From contig JAOWCC010000577.1 in the NCBI GenBank assembly GCA_030867875.1, positions 2,558,660 through 2,622,659 on the forward strand: a DNA stretch of 64,000 nucleotides. The letters are read 5' to 3'. Shown here piece by piece: positions 1 to 11,030 of the stretch. Origin of the DNA: Actinernus sp. WN-2022 (lineage: Eukaryota > Cnidaria > Anthozoa > Actiniaria > Actinernidae). Every line of letters begins with the position of its first letter. Within the stretch, counting starts at the first letter, position 1. The translations under genes and the position numbers were made by a program. The notes below the pieces were generated by a model, which ran no database searches, was not told the DNA's origin, and saw nothing but the letters and a program-made list of their open reading frames with translations.

Positions 1-340
1 ATCATGAGAGGTGTCAACTTGATGATTTACTTTCTATACATAAACACAGTGAACTGTTTGAGGAAGATTATGAGGGCATGACCGGGTTTGAAGCCCACAT
101 CACCATGAAAGAAGGGGCAAAGCCAGTATTTGTTAAGCCAAGGAAAGTTCCTTATGCACTGAAGGAAGCAGTTGAGAAGGAATTAGATAAGCTTGAGAAG
201 CACGGGTTATAAAGAAAACTGAGAGATCAGACTGGGCAAGCCCAATTGTGGTTGTGACAAAAGCAGACAAGTCAGTTAGAATATGTGGGGACTATAAGGT
301 AACCGCCTTGATTACAACCTCTCGACCAATCAGAATGATA
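1..340 (+). pseudogene. Ty3/gypsy pol fragment (reverse transcriptase N-terminal part)
   Basis: Conceptual translation of about 40-305 gives the start of a gypsy-type reverse transcriptase: a conserved lead-in (VFVKPRKVPYAL), then EKELDKLEKHG and, in another frame, SDWASPIVVVTKADKSVRIC. The frame is broken near 210 by a stop/frameshift, and similarity ends shortly after 300, before the catalytic motifs. No LTRs are visible. It is a decayed retrotransposon scrap in the intron of the neighbouring WDR1-like gene, and may continue left of the window. Confidence 0.85.
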
Positions 341-649
341 GAATCTCTATGAAATTATACTATGTGTATTTATTTTAAGACTGCAGGCTGTCAGTTTGCA
401 ATTCAGTAGAAATGAAGGCAAAGCTTCAGATCTCAATATTCCTTCACCTCAAGTGATCAGTATATTGTAGGCTTCTTAGGTGTGAATTTATGCAAGGCAC
501 GGTACATATGAAGGAGGGAAATGCTAATTAAATCCAGAACGTTATGATGTCATTGAAAATAAATATGTACGTCCCAGTTTGACCAAATATGGTCTCGTGT
601 CACAAACACATGACCCACGAGCATAAAAACGCACAATGTTTAACAAGTA
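341..649. other. Unassigned intronic sequence
   Basis: AT-rich sequence between the gypsy scrap and the TTAA element. I see no exon, repeat or RNA gene in it. By gene order it belongs to intron 2 of the minus-strand WDR1-like gene. Confidence 0.5.
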
Positions 650-653
650 TTAA

Positions 654-2055
654 AGGAGCTCATTCAACCAAGATGCATTGCGAGTCACTGTTATTGTTTT
701 CATACGGGAAACTACTTGAAATCGGACAGCTGCCAATCAGAAAATGTGATATCGGGCTGTTTATAAATAGAGTTTACGAGTTGAACTGAATGGCCGAGAT
801 CGGCGGGGAGATCTATTGCCTTTATACTTGAAGAAATATAATAGAATGAGCGGAATTACTACGGTTCTTCGATCAAAATTCCTCGACGTGATGCTAGCCA
901 TCGATCTCATGCTCGATCAGTAGCGAACCAACTTGTCCAACTTCTGGACCAAGTTCCAGCGATGCAGATCGTGTGGCAAGGAAATTAATCAATTCTACGA
1001 TAGCGTTATACATTTAGAGTTCTTTCCTTTCTAGGCTTGTGCATGCAAGAACGTGTAGTCGAAAGAAAGGAGCTAGGTTGTCCCTGCCAAAATGCTGGTT
1101 TGAAATGTTGAAGTACTATACTGTTTGCCACATTCTATTTGTGTTCAAGGTCCGTGCGTTCTCCACACCACATTTTGACTCACCAATGTGTAATATGCAA
1201 ATTTTAAATCAAATTTGAGGAATCGAATCCGTATAAATGTTATTGTTTGTTAGCCTGAATTTCAGCCGGTTTGTGTCATTTTAAAAGCCCCTTGACTTCC
1301 GTTAATCGTACATTGGATATACTGGGTAAAAAAATTCGATCAATCAGTTTTCTGAGCGCCCAGCGGCACTTGATTGAACTTGAAGTTTTATATTCATCAG
1401 CAAAGAAACATTTATAAAATAGGTTTCCACTTTACAGCCGCTCATGCAGATATCAACACAACATTTCACTTTTACTTACTTTAATTGTCTCAGCGTTGTC
1501 CATGTACATTGAGCGAAAACCAAGACTATAAGACTAAGAGAGAAACTGCGAGATTTGTAATCTTGCATGTACCGCGCGTGTACCGCGTACTCGAGTCTTC
1601 AGTCAAAGCAATTTGCTTTAAATGTTGTAAGTGTCCGATAATGATAAGCAAAAGGCTCAGCTCTTCTCAGTGACCTTTAAATTTCTTGTCATTTAGGTCT
1701 GCGGGCCGATCAAGCCAATGTAGAAAGGCCCTGATTTGGTTAAACTGTAGGAATTACGATCAACCAGTCGGCTAACTCCAGTACAGGCTCTAGTAATAAT
1801 TTCACTGACCAAAGGCGACTCCCAGAGTACGTTCAATATTTCCCCTGGCAGGTGAAAATTCGGAAATATATGACTGAACACAAAAGCTAATAAATAAGGA
1901 ACATTTTCCCCTATAAGTAATCAACTGGTATGCCCCTGTGAGACCGATGGAATAGGATTTGTTTCAAGAAGCTCTCCAGAGCCATTATCGGGGGCCCCGA
2001 AAATGGGCGATCGAGAAATTTGAGCTCGCAATGCATCTTGGTTGAATGAGCTCCT
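654..2055. mobile_element. TTAA-flanked non-autonomous DNA transposon 1 (piggyBac-like target)
   Basis: A 31-bp perfect terminal inverted repeat begins AGGAGCTCATTCAACC at 654 and returns inverted at the right end (2055). Both ends are flanked by TTAA (650-653 and 2056-2059), the duplication made by piggyBac-superfamily transposases. The 1.4 kb interior has no recognisable transposase, so this is a non-autonomous copy. It lies in the WDR1-like intron. The superfamily is inferred from the target site alone. Confidence 0.8.
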
Positions 2056-2059
2056 TTAA

Positions 2060-2384
2060 GTATGAAATACCATGAAACAGCCTACTTTTCTTGCATTAAA
2101 ATTAAATTATAATTTATAAACCTGCAGGGAAGTGGAGGCAAACGTATAACAACAGACTCTAAATGTAGCTAGTGATTGGAAGAGTTTGAACATGTTTCCG
2201 TTCGGTAATTATAAACCATAACCATGTTCCATGACCATGTTGCGCCTGCAGTACCAAAAGCGTACATATTTATCTTCGTTTTCTGGTTACCCGAAATTCT
2301 ATAACATTTTTGCATACCACGATAAAATTCCAAAGGTCTTTCATTCAAAGATTTGCGTCAATTTCAAGCTATATAATTTCCTAC
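2060..2384. other. Unassigned intronic sequence
   Basis: Sequence between the TTAA element and WDR1-like exon 2. I tested the minus strand for the next expected WD-repeat exon and found none. Confidence 0.5.
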
Positions 2385-2506
2385 CTCAAGATCTCTAATG
2401 AAGACGCTTTTGCCGTTGGTATACAAGAACGTCTTGCCTTTTGGGTCTCCCTTTAGAAGAGTGAATTTTCCTCTCCTCACTCGAGGGAGCGAGCCATACA
2501 CACCTT
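2385..2506 (-). CDS. WDR1: WDR1/AIP1-like actin-interacting protein, coding exon 2
   Basis: On the minus strand a TTTACAG acceptor precedes 2506 and a GTAGG donor follows 2385. The exon carries two bases completing a codon plus 40 codons, beginning GVYGSLPRVRRGKF and including KGDPKGKTFLYTNGKSVFIR. This matches the conserved first blade of WDR1/AIP1 (family pattern: A-S-L-P, then GDPKG-x-x-FLYTNGK). WDR1 works with cofilin to disassemble actin filaments in the cytoplasm. The exon ends in phase 0. The next exon was not found downstream on this strand, so the gene is cut by the window edge and its intron holds a 1.4 kb transposon and a gypsy scrap. Confidence 0.88.
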
Positions 2507-2716
2507 CTGTAAATGCACCAGAGGAAAACAAATTTAGCCGTATTTTTTGCCTTCTGTACTGTCACGCAACAGTTGTACTTGTAGACCGCGAACTCAACTT
2601 TACGTTTACGACTTTAGTTAGATATGCGCTCTAAAATAATAAAAACACATGAAAAAACAGTGCTTTTCAAAAAAGAGAGCTCAAATATAGAGTCTGTGCA
2701 GAAAATAGGCACTTAC

Positions 2717-2732
2717 TTGGTGTAGCAGACAT
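2717..2732 (-). CDS. WDR1: WDR1/AIP1-like coding exon 1 (start codon)
   Basis: ATG at 2732 begins five codons (MSATP) plus one base, followed by a perfect GTAAGT donor. Phase 1 joins the two leading bases of exon 2 to make a Lys codon, so the protein starts MSATPKGVYGSLPR. Family members likewise have a very short leader before the first WD blade. A longer frame runs through the same bases but would enter exon 2 out of frame, which is why this short start was chosen. Confidence 0.78.
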
Positions 2733-3010
2733 TCTTCAGGGTGTTAAAAGAGCTGAAAACTTTGATCTTCAACAGCAGGAAATTATAACCAGACACTCCT
2801 CCCTTCCGCCTGCTACTTGCTATCCCGAAGGACACCGCAAACGCTTCGGTCCTAATATGGTCTGGACTTCCCCACCGGAAGCGTTTTGTCAAAAAAACAG
2901 TCATGCAAGTTATTATTTACAGGCTGCCTTGATGTATATACAACAGATAACACTATATGATAACTATAAAGAAGCAAAGACCGATACAACGTAGAATTTT
3001 GAAATTAGTG
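2733..3010 (-). promoter_or_regulatory. 5' flank/5' UTR of the WDR1-like gene
   Basis: Directly upstream of the WDR1-like start on the minus strand. No TATA box was recognised. The stretch around 2957-2997 recurs inverted near 13510-13550, so part of it is a dispersed repeat. The transcription start cannot be placed from sequence. Confidence 0.4.
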
Positions 3011-3379
3011 GTTTCTAGGAAACCTGGATTCACTCTACCTAAAGAGAGAAAAGGCCGGCAAGCGGACGCGATGGCGTGTTCACATACCTGTCATCTCCAC
3101 GGCAAAAATGACCCTTAAATCCACTCAATCGACGTGATACTTCCCGATCCCGTAGACATATCTCCTCTCTTTAGGTAGCCTGCGTAGCAAGCGTTTCCGT
3201 GGGTTTTTTTGAAGCGTAGGAAGACTTTTTCGCTATTTGGCCGCGCGAAAAATGGCTCTCGCCCCATTTTTCGCGCGGCCAAATAGCGAAAAAGTCTTCC
3301 TACGCTTCAAAAAAACCCACGGAAACGCTTGCTACGCAGGCTACTCTTTAGGTAGAGTGAATCCAGGTTTCCTAGAAAC
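3011..3379. mobile_element. Older foldback (MITE-like) element hosting a younger one
   Basis: 36-bp perfect inverted arms (3011-3046 and 3344-3379, starting GTTTCTAGGAAACCTGG) bound the element. The right arm is interrupted on its inner side by the 168-bp foldback at 3176-3343. No open frame is present. Confidence 0.8.
3176..3343. mobile_element. Foldback element, TAGCCTG family, 9-bp target duplication
   Basis: An almost pure palindrome: 80-nt arms without a mismatch around an 8-nt spacer (3256-3263), with termini TAGCCTGCG/CGCAGGCTA. It is flanked by a perfect 9-bp direct repeat CTCTTTAGG (3167-3175 and 3344-3352). A 9-bp duplication with long inverted repeats points to a Mutator-like (MULE) transposase acting in trans; that is inference. 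Related termini occur at 19806-19953 and 62925-63228. Confidence 0.88.
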
Positions 3380-3558
3380 TCGTTAAATCGGCCCCCAAAC
3401 CCCCAAATTCAAGACACAACAACTTAATCTTCATCAAAGCAAGTTTATTGTGTTATTCATTTGCCATTTAGTGCGATAAAGTACGAGATATTCTGGATGT
3501 TTGAACCTTCGTAGTTCAACTGTCAAATAAATTCAAACTTTGAGCTTGGGCTGCCTGT
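3380..3558. mobile_element. Solo terminal repeat, ACAGGC/GCCTGT family
   Basis: The stretch ends TTGGGCTGCCTGT at 3558, the same terminus as the complete elements at 8709-9561 and 37096-37419. No matching opposite arm was found, so this seems to be one surviving end. Confidence 0.55.
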
Positions 3559-3639
3559 GGTGATACTGAGCTGAAAAAATGTTAAGAAGCTAGTATGAAG
3601 TTCCCGGATGTTAAGGCTGTTTTCCATTGACGTAAAGAG

Positions 3640-3855
3640 GGTCTGAATGACAAACAGTCTTAAAAATAACTGACAACTGACAATTAAATGACGATTTTTT
3701 TACTGACAACTGACAACCGAAAAATAACTGACAACTGACAAATTTGGTTTTTGTGGGTCAAACATTGTAAATTTTCTCTAGTAATGATTAACTAGGGCTA
3801 ACTGACAAATGGCCAAAATTTTAACTGACAACTGACATGTAGACCCTCCGTAAAG
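3640..3855. repeat. ACTGACA-motif repeat cluster
   Basis: The heptad ACTGACA recurs in pairs (near 3668, 3700, 3729, 3798 and 3824) between short inverted ends AGGGTCT (about 3648) and AGACCCT (about 3840). Possibly a small MITE with an internal simple repeat. Confidence 0.55.
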
Positions 3856-5237
3856 CCATCGCAAACAGTCGCAAACAGTTTGCGACGGGTAATTTCTTTT
3901 TGATGGTTTTCTTAAAAGCTTTATTGGATAGATTTCTCACTTCATTTGGTATTTCATTCCACAATCTTACACCAGTCCTAGAAAATGATTTGTATTGGAT
4001 GTTTAGCCTTGAGTGCGCCCTGTATATAAATTGTGAGATGTAGATGATCTAGTATTGTATGAGTGTATATCTATGAATGGAAATAAATTGCATAAGTTGG
4101 CCTAGGAGCCTTCTTGTTGACAACATCAATATCATGCATTAAGTTTGCAATTGATTCAAGATATAAAACATTAATAGGTGCGTGAGACATTACGGCATCA
4201 ATAAAAAGAGGAATAGCACTTTCTCTCCTGTTACTGGAATAAATAAGTCTAAGGGCACACTTTTGTAAAATGAGTAGTTTAGTTAAATATATTTTGGCAG
4301 CTTGTCCCCATGTACTTATACCATAGGTAAGGTATGGTTGTATGAAATCGGTATAAAGTTAGCAAGGTGCCGTTGAGGGACATAATATCTTATCTTAGCA
4401 ATAAGTCCAACTGTTTTGCTTATTTTTGTGCTGATCAGTCTAATATGGAACTTCCATGAAAGGCTGCTATCAATGAAAAGACCAAGATATTTAACATATT
4501 CTTTGCAATCAAGGAGAACAAGCTTGTCAGATGAATTATCAAAGACCTTAATTAGTCACTTCAGAAATTAGTTTCTTATGACGGAGGACGAAAAAGTACA
4601 AAATTTGACTTCTTTATAAGTTCATTGTTTACTATAAGTTCAAAAGATTTTAGGTTTTTATCTGCATATAATAAGTTTGTATCATTTGCAAAGAGAAAAA
4701 AACTAAGTTTATCTGAGGCTTATGAACCAATTTGTGTTGTTTGAGTCCTCCCAGATACTGGTATGACTCAAACCACTCATCACAAGATTCCACGGATGCC
4801 ATAATGATATAATTTCTGTAATAGGATACTGTGGTTTACAGTATCAAAGGCCTTTTTAAGATCAATAAAAACAGCACATGTGAACAATTTGTTGTCCATG
4901 TTTGTTTGTATAGTGTTCAATATGTCATGAATAGCATGTTGAGTTGAATGCCGAGTTCTAAAACCGTATTGTCCATCAAAAAGTATATAATTTTTTCTAT
5001 AAAACATATCAAACATATTAAATACTGACAGTAAAGAGATTGGTCTATAATTATTAGGATCCGTATCATCTTCAGATTTAAATATAGATGAAATTTTGCA
5101 GATGCTTTTAATTTAGATGGGTATTGACCAAGTTGGACAGAAGTATTTATTAAATATACTAATGGTGCTAAGTGAGTGTCTCGAGCACTTTAGCATGTCA
5201 ATAGAGCAAGAGTATAAACCATATGATTTGTTATTTG
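3856..5237 (-). pseudogene. LINE-A, 3' part (non-LTR reverse transcriptase remnant)
   Basis: Minus-strand translation around 4780-5070 shows reverse transcriptase fingers ([12 protein letters not shown]) and palm motif A ([13 protein letters not shown]). Downstream, the catalytic FADD box reads FAND at about 4660-4690, and the segment before it that normally carries PQGS is missing. The end near 3900-3990 encodes the typical C-terminal LWNEIPNEVRN block. With the pieces at 11556-12239 and 14229-14775 this is one LINE, split by later insertions. It is defective; the clade (CR1/jockey-like) is not resolved. Confidence 0.85.
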
Positions 5238-5453
5238 TGTTCTACTTGTGTTGTCTGAAGCCGGAATGCTCAGAGATCTTCTGATTAACTGTAAACTTTA
5301 TTTCTAACTGGTAACAGTGTGAATCCAAACAACATGGCCGCTTCCAAACACCGGTGAGACCAATAGCGCGCGTAGGCCTGGTACCGAGTACCTTACAAGT
5401 CATACTACGAATCACGAATGTACCTAGCATACGATCTTAATCTGAATACAACA
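5238..5453 (-). repeat. 3' LTR of the gypsy element
   Basis: 216 bp, matching 11342-11555 with few differences. Read on the minus strand it begins TGTTGTATTCAG and ends GTAGAACA. It abuts the ATTTG duplication. Confidence 0.93.
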
Positions 5454-5467
5454 TGCCCCTTTTTGAG
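5454..5467 (-). promoter_or_regulatory. Polypurine tract of the gypsy element
   Basis: In element sense the sequence CTCAAAAAGGGGCA directly precedes the 3' LTR, the place where second-strand synthesis is primed in LTR elements. Confidence 0.7.
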
Positions 5468-5730
5468 ATGGTTTTAGGACCAACATATAAATCTTTACAT
5501 ATCAAACTGAACGTATCCTTGTGATCTTAATAAGCTAAATGAGATTATAATCACGTAAGGTTAAACAAAGCTATATACAAAGTCCGGGTCTCTTGGTGGT
5601 TTGATTTCACGTCCAGAACGTGATCTTGTCAGTACTGGTGTTGAATCTGCTGGTTTGACTCTGGTCGCTTCATCATTAGACTTCTTCTGCGGCGTTGCTA
5701 TCTTGCCACTATTGGCAGGTGGTGACTTTG

Positions 5731-6888
5731 CTACAGTGTGTGGTGTACCTGTGGAAGGGTTACCTGGAATTGCTGGCTCTGGCACTTCAGAGATTGCCGA
5801 TGGTGGTATTGGTGCAATCGGTACTGGATATATCTCACAGGGATCGACGGCTGGGGTCGTTGCTGTGCGATGGTGGCATAACGTGGTTTAATGTCATGTC
5901 TGTTGCGTCTCAGCCTTCTCTTGCTCTTATCGTTAATGATCCAGTATGAGTCTGGCGTAGTATCCTGGGACTCAATGTATCCTGGTTTCCACTCATCTGA
6001 ACTGTCATCAGTGAACCAGATGGGCTGGTTAGGCAGGTAGATGTTTTTGTCCTGCTTGGGTGGCTTCAAATGTGCTGAGCGCTTTTCACTAAGACAAGTC
6101 TTCTGCTGATCAGTCAGTGGGACTAGTATCATGGACATGCTAAGGCGGGTGTTGATTCGCCTATTGTGGAACAGTTCAGCAGGTGATGGTAATGTGTCAC
6201 TCACTGGAGTATCAAGGTATGTTGTAAGGGCTTTGGTGATGTCAACGTCGCTTGCGCTCTTCTTTAGGATCTGTTCAATAGTAGCGACTCCCCTTTCTGC
6301 TCGACCATTACTTTGGTGGTAGCGTGGACTGGATGTTATGTGCCCAATGTCGAGCTGTTCACAAAAGCGTCGGAAGCTGTTAGATTTGAAGCAAGAACCA
6401 TTGTCGGAGATGACTTTCTCCGGCAGTCCAAACTTCCTGAAGATGTTGTTCAGCACTTTTGTGACTGCATCGGTTGTCTCACCATCCAGGGTATCAAAGG
6501 TGAGAAAACCAGAAAGGTAATCAACTGTGACCAGGGCATGCTGGCCCCGGAAGTCTAACAAATCCATACCCAGGATTTCCATTGGGCGTGTTGCTGTGAT
6601 TTGTCGCTCTGGGGGTCTGGGCTTCTTGTTACCATGCCTTTTGCACTCGTCACACTTTTGGACCATCTCGGTGATGTCGTCCTGTAGCTTTGGCCAATAC
6701 ACAGTGCGTCTTGCGCGCTGGAGTGTTGAAGTGAGACCTTTATGTGCGTCATGCAGACGATTGAGGGTTCCATGTCTCATACCCGTAGGAATTATGACTC
6801 TGTTCCCTTTCAGACAAGTCCATCCAGGATTGTCAATCCATCTCGGAAGCACCAATATGGGTGTAGATGCTGCTGTAGATCTTGCCAA
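5731..6888 (-). pseudogene. gypsy integrase region
   Basis: A 385-codon open frame with an integrase zinc-binding module (HDAHKG, then CDECKRHG), followed by the DDE core: Asp in LGMDLLDF, Asp in ISDNGSCF and Glu in NGRAERGV. A basic C-terminal tail follows. Integrase inserts the cDNA into the genome. The frame differs from the upstream reverse transcriptase frame, which it overlaps at 6810-6888, so a one-base change near 6812 splits the polyprotein. The catalytic residues themselves are intact. Confidence 0.9.
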
Positions 6889-8387
6889 CCAGTGATGATC
6901 CGATCTGTTAACTCAGCTAAGATGGAATCAGCTTTAGTCTCCTCTTGCAGGGATTCGAGTCGAGTCGGCTCCACCTTCAGAACTTGCGCGATGTCGTCTA
7001 AACCAGGGATTTCTTTGGCGCTGCCGGGTTCAATGAGACGAGACAGAGTATCAGCAAGTAGCACATTCTTGGATCCAACATACTTTACTTGGATGTCGTA
7101 TTTAGAGAGACGGAGAAGCATCCTCTGCAATCTCGCTGGAGCCAGGCTAATTGGCTTCTGAAAGATGGACTGTAAGGGCTTGTGATCTGTGTGCACGGTG
7201 ATTTTCCGCCCAAACGTGTACGTGTGCAGTTTTTCACAGGCGAACAAGACGGCGAGGAGTTCCCGTTCTATGTTGGAATAGTTCGCTTCAGAAGGTGTGA
7301 GTGCCTTACTGAGGAAGCGCACTGGCTTGTTTGGGTCGTAATGGATGAGCTTAACAGCGTTGGCGATGTCTTTCTTGATGGTATCCAGTTCCTTCTGCAT
7401 GTCACTGGTCCATACGAAATGTGTGTCGCGTTTCATCAGACTTCGCATGAGATGAGTTTTCTTGGTCAAGTTGGAGATGAACGTAGACATAAAGTTCACT
7501 GTACCCAGTAGGCTTTGCAGCTCTTGTTTGTCTGTTGGGGTAGCAAGCGTTGAGATACCCTTGACCTTCTTTGGACACGGCGCGACACCTTGCGGAGTGA
7601 TGACACGTCCGAAGTACTCAATTTGCTGTTTCTTGACGAAGCACTTGTCTGGGTTGAATTTAAGCCCTGCTTGGCGTGCGTTCTCGACAGTCTCCAATAG
7701 GTGGATGTCATGACGCTCTTCTGTTGACCCTTGTATCTTGACATCGTCTGCACATGGGAATGTGCCAGGGATGCCAGACAGGACTCGATCCATGTGCTCG
7801 CAGAAGATTTCAGAGGACGCTGACAGTCCAAATGGTAGACGTATGAAGCAATATTTCTTTAACGGCGTGTTGAACGCGGTGAGAAGCTGACTCTGCTCAT
7901 CAAGCTGTTTGGTCCAGTACCCACTCTTGGCATCAAGTGTGGAGAAGTACTGACCGTTCTTGAAGCTGTGTTGAGCATCCTCCCAAGATGCGGTGTAGTG
8001 AACATTGCGAATCAGGTACTTATTTAGATTTCTTGTATCAAGACATAGACGCAGAGTTCCATTCTTCTTGACGACGATTACTAAGTTGTGTACCCAATCA
8101 GTTGTTTCTGGACAGGCTTGGATGATTCCTTCCTGCTCCATCTTGTCTAGCTCCTTCTTTAGCTCTGGCATAACACTTTTTGGTACAGCACGAGGTGGTA
8201 GCTGAGCTGGTTTCGCGTCGGGTGAGAGTTTGAGGCCGACCTCACTTTCAAAGAGACCGACCTGACCATCAAAGGTCTCAGGGAAGATCTGTTTCAGGTC
8301 CTTCAGGTGGTCGCCTGTTTTCTTTCCGAGTGGCAGATGCTTTTTCCATTTCTTTTGGAGCTGGTTATAGTCGGTCTTCTGGTTCAT
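6810..8387 (-). pseudogene. gypsy reverse transcriptase/RNase H region
   Basis: A 525-codon open frame with reverse transcriptase blocks in order: an N-terminal PPRAVP segment, LRLCLDTRNLNK, STLDAKSGYW (motif A Asp) and RLPFGLSASSEIF. The catalytic box reads CADD where this family usually has YxDD. RNase H follows (NYSNIERELLAVLFACEKL and HTDHKPLQSIF). The stop falls within what should be continuous coding into integrase, and the N-terminal side also shows a frame break near 8390. This copy is not functional as it stands. Confidence 0.9.
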
Positions 8388-8519
8388 CGGTGATGTGTAC
8401 AGCCTCTACATGGTTGGATTCCATGGATATGCTTTGCTGTATGCACACAGGTGCGAGTCACTAGCTCGAACTTCTTGCAGAGTCCAAGACCAAGAATAAA
8501 AGCGCATTCGCGTTTCGTA

Positions 8520-8700
8520 ACGTACAACCGCGTCAACAAGTAGATTGCGGTTGATTGTAGAACGATGTAAACACGTCATCGCGTCAACGAGTAGACTGCG
8601 GTTGATTGTAGAACGAAGGTAGTAATATATAGAGTACACTTTCCGATGTCAACGCGTCACCGCGTCAACAAGTAGACCGCGGTTCATTGTAGATTTACAT
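8520..8700. repeat. Short tandem repeat beside the gypsy pol region
   Basis: Three imperfect units (near 8528, 8580 and 8661) share CGCGTCAAC, AGTAGA and GCGGTT blocks at spacings of about 50-80 bp. No coding potential. Confidence 0.6.
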
Positions 8701-8708
8701 ATTTGACC

Positions 8709-9561
8709 ACAGGCAGCCCAATCTCATGATGTATTTATATCGCTTGAAATTATAGTTCATATTATAAATCCTTCCAAAACATGTATGTTAGACAAATAAA
8801 TACACGACTTCACCCTACAATGTTTCAGTTGTGGTTATTCATACCTCTGAGCTCTTCTAGGGTCGTTTCCGCTGTTTTTTCGAATCCTCCTTCCCATCTT
8901 CCTAGGAAAGGAAGAAGGCCGGCGACAACCGATAAATATCCGATGCATACCTGAAATCTTTGCCACGAAAATCACACTTCGCTCACTCCAAATAACTCGA
9001 AACTATGGCAGGCCATAGAATGATAAATGAACTCATCCCTACTCGAATTTTAAGATCCAGCGATACCACATAATCGAGAAATCGAACAATTTGTTGCCCA
9101 TGCATTTCCAAGGCCTTCGAGGTTGGCAGCCAACGAAGGATCAACCGTCGAAGAGCCTCGGTCTGGCGAAGACAAACAGCAACTTAACAGTTTGAAAACA
9201 CGCGAAAACTGAAGTGGAAACCAATATTTATTCACTAACACACGAGTAGGGATGAGTTCATTTATCATTCTATGGAGTGGGCAAAGTGTGATTTTCTTGG
9301 CAACGATTTCAGGTATGCATCGGATATTTATCAGCTGTCGCCGGCCTTCTTCCTTTCCTAGGAAGATGGGAAGGAGGATTCGAAAAAACAGCGGAAACGA
9401 CCCTAGAAGAGCTCAGAGGTACGAATAACCACAACTGAAACATTGTAGGGTGAAGTCGTGTATTTATTTGTCTAACATACATGTTTTGGAAGGATTTATA
9501 ATATGAACTATTCAAGCGATATTTGTAAGCGTATAAATAATCACGAGATTGGGCTGCCTGT
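8709..9561. mobile_element. Foldback element, ACAGGC family, 853 bp
   Basis: Inverted arms of roughly 340 nt (8709 to about 9051 and about 9243 to 9561), beginning ACAGGCAGCCCAATCTC and ending GGGCTGCCTGT, surround a unique centre of about 190 nt. The flanks are TATTTGACC (8700-8708) and GGTTTGACC (9562-9570), a 9-bp duplication with two differences. The arms differ by a small indel near 9005. Mutator-like origin is inferred from duplication size and arm length. Confidence 0.82.
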
Positions 9562-9571
9562 GGTTTGACCG

Positions 9572-11030
9572 TGATAATAATAATAATAATAATAATAATA
9601 CATTTATATAGCGCCAATTCCCTACAGCCCATTAGCGCTTTACATATAATATAAAAATAAAAATCTTAAGAAAAAATATTTTTTTAAAAATTTAAAAATT
9701 TAAAAATATGCCTGTCTAAAAAGATAAGTCTTAACATGTATTTTAAAGCTTTCAACTGTTTGGTGGTCTCTTATAAAGTCCGGTAGTGAGTTCCAGAGCC
9801 TAGGCGCGGACACAGAGAAGGCTCTATAGCCATACCCTTTCAAGTTATATGGTGCAAATTCTAACAAGTTCTTAGAGGCAGATCTTAGTTGCCGTTTCGG
9901 TACATAAGGACGGACTAGATCTTTCAGATAAATAGGAGCTGTGTCATTCAGGCACTTATATGTAAGTAATAATATCTTAAAACTGATCCTATATTCTATT
10001 GGCAACCAATGTAGCTCCTTTAAAACGGGTGTAATATTGTCGTACTTGTTTGTCATACATATTAATCTGGCTGCTGAATTTTGGACACTCTGAAGTTTCT
10101 GGATCAATTGTGTTGGCAGTCCACAAAGTAATGAATTGCAGAAATCCAGCCGTGATGTAATAAAGGCATGCACTAGTATCTCAGCCGAGTGCACTGATAT
10201 ATATTTTCGTATTCGCCATATGTTTCGTAGATGAAAAAATGCCGATTTACAGATTTCATTGACCTGGCACTCCATGGACATGGCTGAGTCGAAGTTTGCA
10301 CCAATATTCTTAGCGGTGGCAGAGGGTTCAATAACCTCGCCACAGATAGAAACGGAAGTTATAGGGGGTAGGGGACGATGTCGCGCATTTAGAATCATAA
10401 GTTCGGTTTTGCCCCTATTCATTTTAAGCATATTCCGTGACATCCACTGGTCAATATCCTGGGTGCACGCTTCTACTTTGGCCCTAGCCAAGTCTGCCTC
10501 TGAGGACCTGAACGAAATATAAATTTGGGTGTCGTCTGCATAAAGATGAAAACCCATTCCATGATTGCGGATTATGTCTGCGAGTGGTGCTGTATATAAT
10601 AAAAAGAGCATGGGTCCGAGCACGGAGCCCTGGGGAAGTCCAAATAGTAAGTCGTGTTGCGTTGAAACGCCACCAGACACACTGACGAACTGCTTTCTCT
10701 CTGACAAGTATGATGCAAACCAAGCAAGCACATCATCAATCAGACCGAATCGGTTAGCCATTCTTTTTAACAAAATTTGGTGATCCACCGTATCGAACGC
10801 AGCCGATAAGTCCAATAAGAGAAGTATAACAGATTGCTGACCATCTAGTGCTCGGAGAACATCATTGTGTACTCTAGTAAGTGCAGTTTCAGTACTATGT
10901 TGCTTCTTATATGCAGATTGAAGGATCTCATGCAAGTTGTTTTCATCAATATGTTCATTAACTTGACTCGCGTCGTTCGCGTTGACTGTCATCGTGTAAG
11001 GTAGATTACGTGGTAGGGTATTCTGCAGTC
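9572..11030 (-). mobile_element. 5'-truncated CR1/L2-type LINE
   Basis: A minus-strand LINE fragment with a long open frame and a 3' tail that reads as ATT repeats in element sense (9572-9600). Its 3' end abuts the ACAGGC foldback and its truncated 5' end lies near 11030, inside the gypsy element where gag would be expected. Confidence 0.88.
9700..10992 (-). CDS. LINE reverse transcriptase, C-terminal two-thirds, open frame
   Basis: A 430-codon uninterrupted frame: KKQHSTETALTRV, motif A with LDLSAAFDTVDHQ, then GLPQGSVLGPMLFLLY, catalytic YADD in FHLYADDTQIY, and the C-terminal block PRLWNSLPDFIR. The endonuclease and the start of the reverse transcriptase are absent, as in ordinary 5' truncation. 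Because the frame is intact and the motifs complete, this insertion looks younger than LINE-A and LINE-B. The ATG at 10992 is probably not the native start. Confidence 0.88.
   Translation of the reverse strand: MTVNANDASQVNEHIDENNLHEILQSAYKKQHSTETALTRVHNDVLRALDGQQSVILLLLDLSAAFDTVDHQILLKRMANRFGLIDDVLAWFASYLSERKQFVSVSGGVSTQHDLLFGLPQGSVLGPMLFLLYTAPLADIIRNHGMGFHLYADDTQIYISFRSSEADLARAKVEACTQDIDQWMSRNMLKMNRGKTELMILNARHRPLPPITSVSICGEVIEPSATAKNIGANFDSAMSMECQVNEICKSAFFHLRNIWRIRKYISVHSAEILVHAFITSRLDFCNSLLCGLPTQLIQKLQSVQNSAARLICMTNKYDNITPVLKELHWLPIEYRISFKILLLTYKCLNDTAPIYLKDLVRPYVPKRQLRSASKNLLEFAPYNLKGYGYRAFSVSAPRLWNSLPDFIRDHQTVESFKIHVKTYLFRQAYF

Noticed and set aside
9700..10992. Host gene encoding a reverse transcriptase-like protein
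   Set aside because: It is a truncated LINE with an ATT-repeat tail inserted in a gypsy element, with no sign of domestication.
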